A stretch of 9,932 nt of DNA from Bacilli bacterium. GTDB taxonomy: Bacteria > Bacillota_I > Bacilli_A > ML615J-28 > CAG-698. A model generated the notes under the pieces. It saw only the letters and a list, made by a program, of their open reading frames with translations, did not search any database and was not told where the DNA came from. A program made the position numbers and the translations under genes. The DNA is taken from the NCBI GenBank assembly GCA_028693885.1, contig JAQUUM010000034.1, positions 1-9,932 on the forward strand, read 5' to 3'. This document shows, piece after piece, positions 7,148-9,932 of the stretch (position 1 is the first letter of the stretch; each line of letters begins with the position of its first letter).

Positions 7148-7179
7148 AATAATAGCAGCAATTGCTTGCTGCTATTATT
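7148..7179 (-). other. Intercistronic stem-loop between the lipoprotein and ABC ATPase genes
   Basis: AATAATAGCAGCAA (7148-7161) is the exact reverse complement of 7166-7179, giving 14-bp arms and a 4-nt loop that reads GCAA on the minus transcript, a GNRA tetraloop. After the stem the transcript continues UAUAAAAGG, so there is no run of U, and the ATPase ribosome binding site follows immediately. It is more likely to protect the upstream mRNA end or attenuate read-through than to end all transcription. It could be a weak terminator. Confidence 0.65.
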
Positions 7180-7207
7180 ATTTATTTTTAAATTTTTAAT
7201 TTAATAC

Positions 7208-8590
7208 TTATTCAGCAGAATTCATACTTTCTGAAGCCATTAAATATACATAAGGAGCTTGTGCACCAAGATATTGAAGAAGGATAGGTAAACTATCAGT
7301 AAATTCAGTTTCAACTTGTTCATAAGTTAAACTATCAAAGTTTACTGCAGCTAAATCTTCTAATTCAGCGATAACATCTGCAAATGTACTTGTTGTACCA
7401 GTATATGTATAAGCTTCATCAGCTTGTTCTTCAATAGTTGTATTAGCAACTTCTAATGCATCTTCAACTTGTTCTTGCATTTTTGTTTTAGATGCACTTG
7501 GTAATGCATTGTATGCTTCTACTACTATACCAAAAACTTGTCCCATAACTTCAAATTCATGTTTCTTATATTCATCTTCTGTTACTTCAACATCATTGAT
7601 ATAATATACAGTTACATATGTATCAGTAGCATCATCCCAATACCCATTTTCCCAAGCATCAGCACTAGCAACGTCTAAGAATGCAACATCGATTTGATCA
7701 AGAGCTTCACTTAAGAATCTTAAGTTAGTAGTCATATAAGTTCCTAAGAATGCAAGCATATCTTGAGCAGCAGCAATTGCATCTTCAGAAGTCATACCTT
7801 CAGATGGAGCAGAATCCTCTGGAAGTAATGGAGCAAGTTCATCAATCTTAGTAGAAATTAGTGTAAAGAATTGAGTCCATACAGTATCTTCTAAACTAAT
7901 AGCTTCTAAAGAATCTGAAGCAATACCTATAAGTTGAACAATTTCAGCATTTGTTGGTTCTTCTCCACTTTCAACTAATGAAGCAATTAAAGTTACATCT
8001 GAAGAATCAATACTCCAAATTATACTATTAACAACTGCAAACAACATTCTACTAGAAACTACAAAAGTATCATATCCAGCAGCTTCGATTGCAGCGATAA
8101 CTTCAGCATCGCCTTCTGCTTGTTGTAATACCATATGATAAGCTAACTTACCAGCAGCATCATTTCCAATAATTCCGATTGCAGCCTTATAAAAATCTAA
8201 AATTTGAGTAATTTGAGCCGCAGTTGGAGGTGTATCACTTCCAAAAATATCTCCCAAACTTTCATTGGCTTCAATCAAATCAGCCAATGCAACGATTTGA
8301 GCTTCAGTAATCTTAGCATAATTCATAAATTGTTTCATCATTGTGAATTGTGCTTGATATTGTGAAGCTTGATCGCCTTGTTGAGCTTGACCCATTACAA
8401 CCATAGCTCTCAACATTGCATCATCACTACTAGCAGTATAAGTCATTTCTACAGCACTGTCATCTTCAACTTCAAACGATGTAACCGCTGTTGGATCGCC
8501 TTCTCCACCACCAAGCAAGCCATCGCAGCCAGTGAAAAGAACAAGCGCAAAAATCATTAGTAACGATAAAAATAGTACACTTTTTTTCAT
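7208..8590 (-). CDS. Secreted lipoprotein, 460 residues, likely partner or substrate of the adjacent ABC system
   Basis: The N-terminus MKKSVLFLSLLMIFALVLFTGC is a lipoprotein signal peptide: a KK positive end, a hydrophobic core and a lipobox ending at Cys22, the only cysteine in the protein. A flexible Gly-rich stretch (GLLGGGEGD) follows. The rest is acidic and mainly helical by composition, with a Tyr-rich strand region near 315-345 (GYWDDATDTYVTVYYINDVEVTEDEY). No family is recognised. The ATG follows AAAAGGAG with 10 nt spacing and a consensus promoter, so expression should be high. Same-strand order with the ATPase and permease suggests an operon; the protein may capture a substrate for the transporter, gate the permease, or be its cargo. 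It looks less AT-rich than the transporter genes. Lipoprotein nature is confident; function unknown. Confidence 0.88.
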   Translation of the reverse strand: MKKSVLFLSLLMIFALVLFTGCDGLLGGGEGDPTAVTSFEVEDDSAVEMTYTASSDDAMLRAMVVMGQAQQGDQASQYQAQFTMMKQFMNYAKITEAQIVALADLIEANESLGDIFGSDTPPTAAQITQILDFYKAAIGIIGNDAAGKLAYHMVLQQAEGDAEVIAAIEAAGYDTFVVSSRMLFAVVNSIIWSIDSSDVTLIASLVESGEEPTNAEIVQLIGIASDSLEAISLEDTVWTQFFTLISTKIDELAPLLPEDSAPSEGMTSEDAIAAAQDMLAFLGTYMTTNLRFLSEALDQIDVAFLDVASADAWENGYWDDATDTYVTVYYINDVEVTEDEYKKHEFEVMGQVFGIVVEAYNALPSASKTKMQEQVEDALEVANTTIEEQADEAYTYTGTTSTFADVIAELEDLAAVNFDSLTYEQVETEFTDSLPILLQYLGAQAPYVYLMASESMNSAE

Positions 8591-8648
8591 TTTTTTCTTT
8601 CTCCTTTTCCTAAGGGTAATAGTTTATAAATCCCCCTATGATAAATTT

Positions 8649-8677
8649 ATTCTATCATTTTATAAATTATATGTCAA
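8649..8677 (-). promoter_or_regulatory. Consensus sigma-A promoter with extended -10 for the lipoprotein/ABC operon
   Basis: On the minus strand a perfect TTGACA (8677-8672), a 17-nt spacer and TAGAAT (8654-8649, five of six matches) form the promoter, with TGA giving an extended -10. The transcript would start near 8642, leaving a leader of about 52 nt with AAAAGGAG at 8608-8601. This is the best promoter match in the window. Confidence 0.85.
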
Positions 8678-8708
8678 CAAATTATAAAAAAACTATTTAA
8701 AAATCATT

Positions 8709-8742
8709 AAAAAAAGCCTAAAATATAATCATTTTAGGCTTT
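8709..8742 (-). terminator. Rho-independent terminator after the WG-repeat protein gene
   Basis: AAAGCCTAAAAT (8713-8724) and its exact reverse complement (8731-8742) surround a 6-nt loop. On the minus transcript the stem is followed by seven or more U (plus-strand A run 8709-8715). It lies about 20 nt after the TAA stop of the gene ending at 8763. This is a textbook terminator and separates that gene from the lipoprotein operon. Confidence 0.9.
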
Positions 8743-8762
8743 CAACTTCAAATTTTGATTAA

Positions 8763-9932
8763 TTATGATAAAACATAATATTCAGTATCAGAAGACGCTG
8801 TAATTACTTTCAATAAACATTTATTATCTTTTTTACTTACTGTAACATTAGTAAAATTAGCAATAGTCCCAACAATAGCCTCACCATAAGAATAAATCTT
8901 ATAATACACTACTTCTTCTTGAGTAACTTGCTCAAAAGTATAACCATACGCTACTGTTGAATCATAAGATAAAGTAGTTGAATAATCTCTTGTAGAACCA
9001 TCCTCACCTAACCAAATAAATGAATTATCATATAAAGTAGCTCTTGCAAAGCCATTATAGAAACTTCCAATTTCTTTATACTTAAATTCATGAACAATAT
9101 TACCTTCTAAGTCAATAACACCAAAAGAAGTAGCATGACCTAATACAATAACATTTTCAGTAACTGACATAATCGAAGAATTTGCAAAATCTGTAATAAT
9201 ACCTAAATCTCCATCAACTAATTTCCCTGAAATAATATAACGATTATCTATTACTTTTTGAGCTGAAATTGGTGATACATTAGTAAATCTTTGAAGCAAT
9301 TTACCATTATTATCAATCAACCAATGTTCTGGGCTATCTGCGATAACTTTATCAGCAATTCTAAAAACAAAAGAATAAATATATGCACTTAAATTTTCAC
9401 TATTAAGCATTGCTATTTTTGTACTACCTACAATGTAATCTAAATCTAAAGCTTTTACTTTTCCATCAGCTATATTAAATGCATATGAGTAAACTTTATA
9501 TTTTGAACCATTATCAAAGAAAGTAAAATCTTTTGCATCATCTGCTACTTCTTTAACAGTTTGGTAAACAATTTTATCAGAAAATTCCATTGTTGACATA
9601 TTAGTAGAGTCATATGTAAAACGACTTACTTCTTCTCTATCAACTCCATATCCATTATAAAAAACATAATCAATAGTACTATTTAAATTAGAAACTGTTT
9701 CATAATAAAACTCTACATTTTTCCATCTCGGAGACCATTGAAGTAATGACATATTTTCAAAAGGATCATTAACAAAGTGTCCATAACTAAACTCAGTTCT
9801 TGCATTGTTTTCTAATTTGAAATACTTTAAAACACCTACATTTGTTGACCACTTTTCAATAACATAACCTGTATAAGTAGTTGGGTCTTTTTCATAAGCT
9901 ACATAATCTGAATAATACATACTAGTAATAGT
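8763..9932 (-). CDS. WG-repeat-like protein of unknown function, N-terminus beyond the window
   Basis: The frame is open to the right edge (389 codons visible). The ATG at 9920 has no ribosome binding site and four open codons lie before it, so the real start is probably outside the window. The stop is TAA, followed by a strong terminator. A segment near residues 270-300 of the visible part, FGVIDLEGNIV followed by YKEIGSFYNGFARA, matches the WG repeat pattern (GxID..G.....Y..I..F..GLA.V). Flanking stretches (WLIDNNGKLL, FIWLGEDGST) look like degenerate repeats, suggesting a beta-propeller-like sheet protein. A motif of the form Y-x-Y-S-aromatic also recurs (near 145, 184 and 345). The N-terminal end, with any signal peptide, is not visible, so its location in the cell is open. 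WG proteins are often surface or secreted, but that is general knowledge and not seen here. Confidence 0.7.
   Translation of the reverse strand, partial: TITSMYYSDYVAYEKDPTTYTGYVIEKWSTNVGVLKYFKLENNARTEFSYGHFVNDPFENMSLLQWSPRWKNVEFYYETVSNLNSTIDYVFYNGYGVDREEVSRFTYDSTNMSTMEFSDKIVYQTVKEVADDAKDFTFFDNGSKYKVYSYAFNIADGKVKALDLDYIVGSTKIAMLNSENLSAYIYSFVFRIADKVIADSPEHWLIDNNGKLLQRFTNVSPISAQKVIDNRYIISGKLVDGDLGIITDFANSSIMSVTENVIVLGHATSFGVIDLEGNIVHEFKYKEIGSFYNGFARATLYDNSFIWLGEDGSTRDYSTTLSYDSTVAYGYTFEQVTQEEVVYYKIYSYGEAIVGTIANFTNVTVSKKDNKCLLKVITASSDTEYYVLS

Noticed and set aside
8369..8560. Plus-strand open frame of 63 codons
   Set aside because: It is antisense to the lipoprotein N-terminal region with no independent support.
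9918..9920. ATG taken as the start of the WG-repeat protein
   Set aside because: No ribosome binding site precedes it and the frame stays open to the window edge, so the gene most likely begins outside.
1..9932. Mobile element, CRISPR array, tRNA or rRNA
   Set aside because: No transposase or integrase motif, regularly spaced repeats, cloverleaf or rRNA-like sequence was seen, and gaps between genes are short.

Overview
All genes in this AT-rich window (roughly 70% A+T by eye) lie on the minus strand, so transcription runs from high to low coordinates. Strong AAGGAGG-like ribosome binding sites, consensus -35/-10 promoters and simple hairpin terminators suggest a low-GC Gram-positive-type bacterium. 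The long ORFs contain several TGG tryptophan codons and no internal TGA, and the sigma factor gene appears to stop at TGA, so UGA is not read as tryptophan. The K/I/N/Y-rich proteins and this code would fit an Acholeplasma-, Izemoplasma- or Haloplasma-like relative of the Mollicutes, or another low-GC Bacilli-like lineage. This placement is inference; no rRNA or universal marker is present.

Reading in the direction of transcription: (1) The window opens inside a gene (9932-8763) for a protein with at least one WG-type repeat, closed by a clear terminator at 8709-8742. (2) A consensus promoter (8649-8677) drives a 460-residue lipoprotein (8590-7208). It is followed by an intercistronic hairpin, a MacB/LolD-type ABC ATPase (7131-6469) and a ten-helix, two-module FtsX-type permease (6448-3995), ending at a terminator (3962-3989). 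These three genes look like one envelope ABC system with its partner or substrate lipoprotein. (3) A PfkB/ribokinase-family sugar kinase (3900-3004) stands alone. (4) An ECF sigma factor (2900-2355) overlaps a single-pass membrane protein (about 2371-1253) that is probably its anti-sigma factor or signal sensor, although it lacks the cysteine/histidine zinc anti-sigma motif. A long perfect inverted repeat (1140-1175) follows. (5) A strong extended -10 promoter (1090-1118), with a 12-bp palindrome just upstream, drives a SIS-domain protein related to MurNAc-6-phosphate etherase (MurQ) and glucokinase regulator (GCKR). That gene runs off the left edge and appears to lack one of the two MurQ catalytic glutamates.

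No mobile element, CRISPR array, tRNA or rRNA was seen, and no intergenic gap exceeds about 220 bases. The points most worth following up are the unusual sigma/anti-sigma pair, the lipoprotein-ABC-FtsX operon with its intercistronic hairpin, the divergent MurQ/GCKR-like protein with its possible operator, and the PfkB kinase whose usual substrate-binding aspartate motif is replaced.
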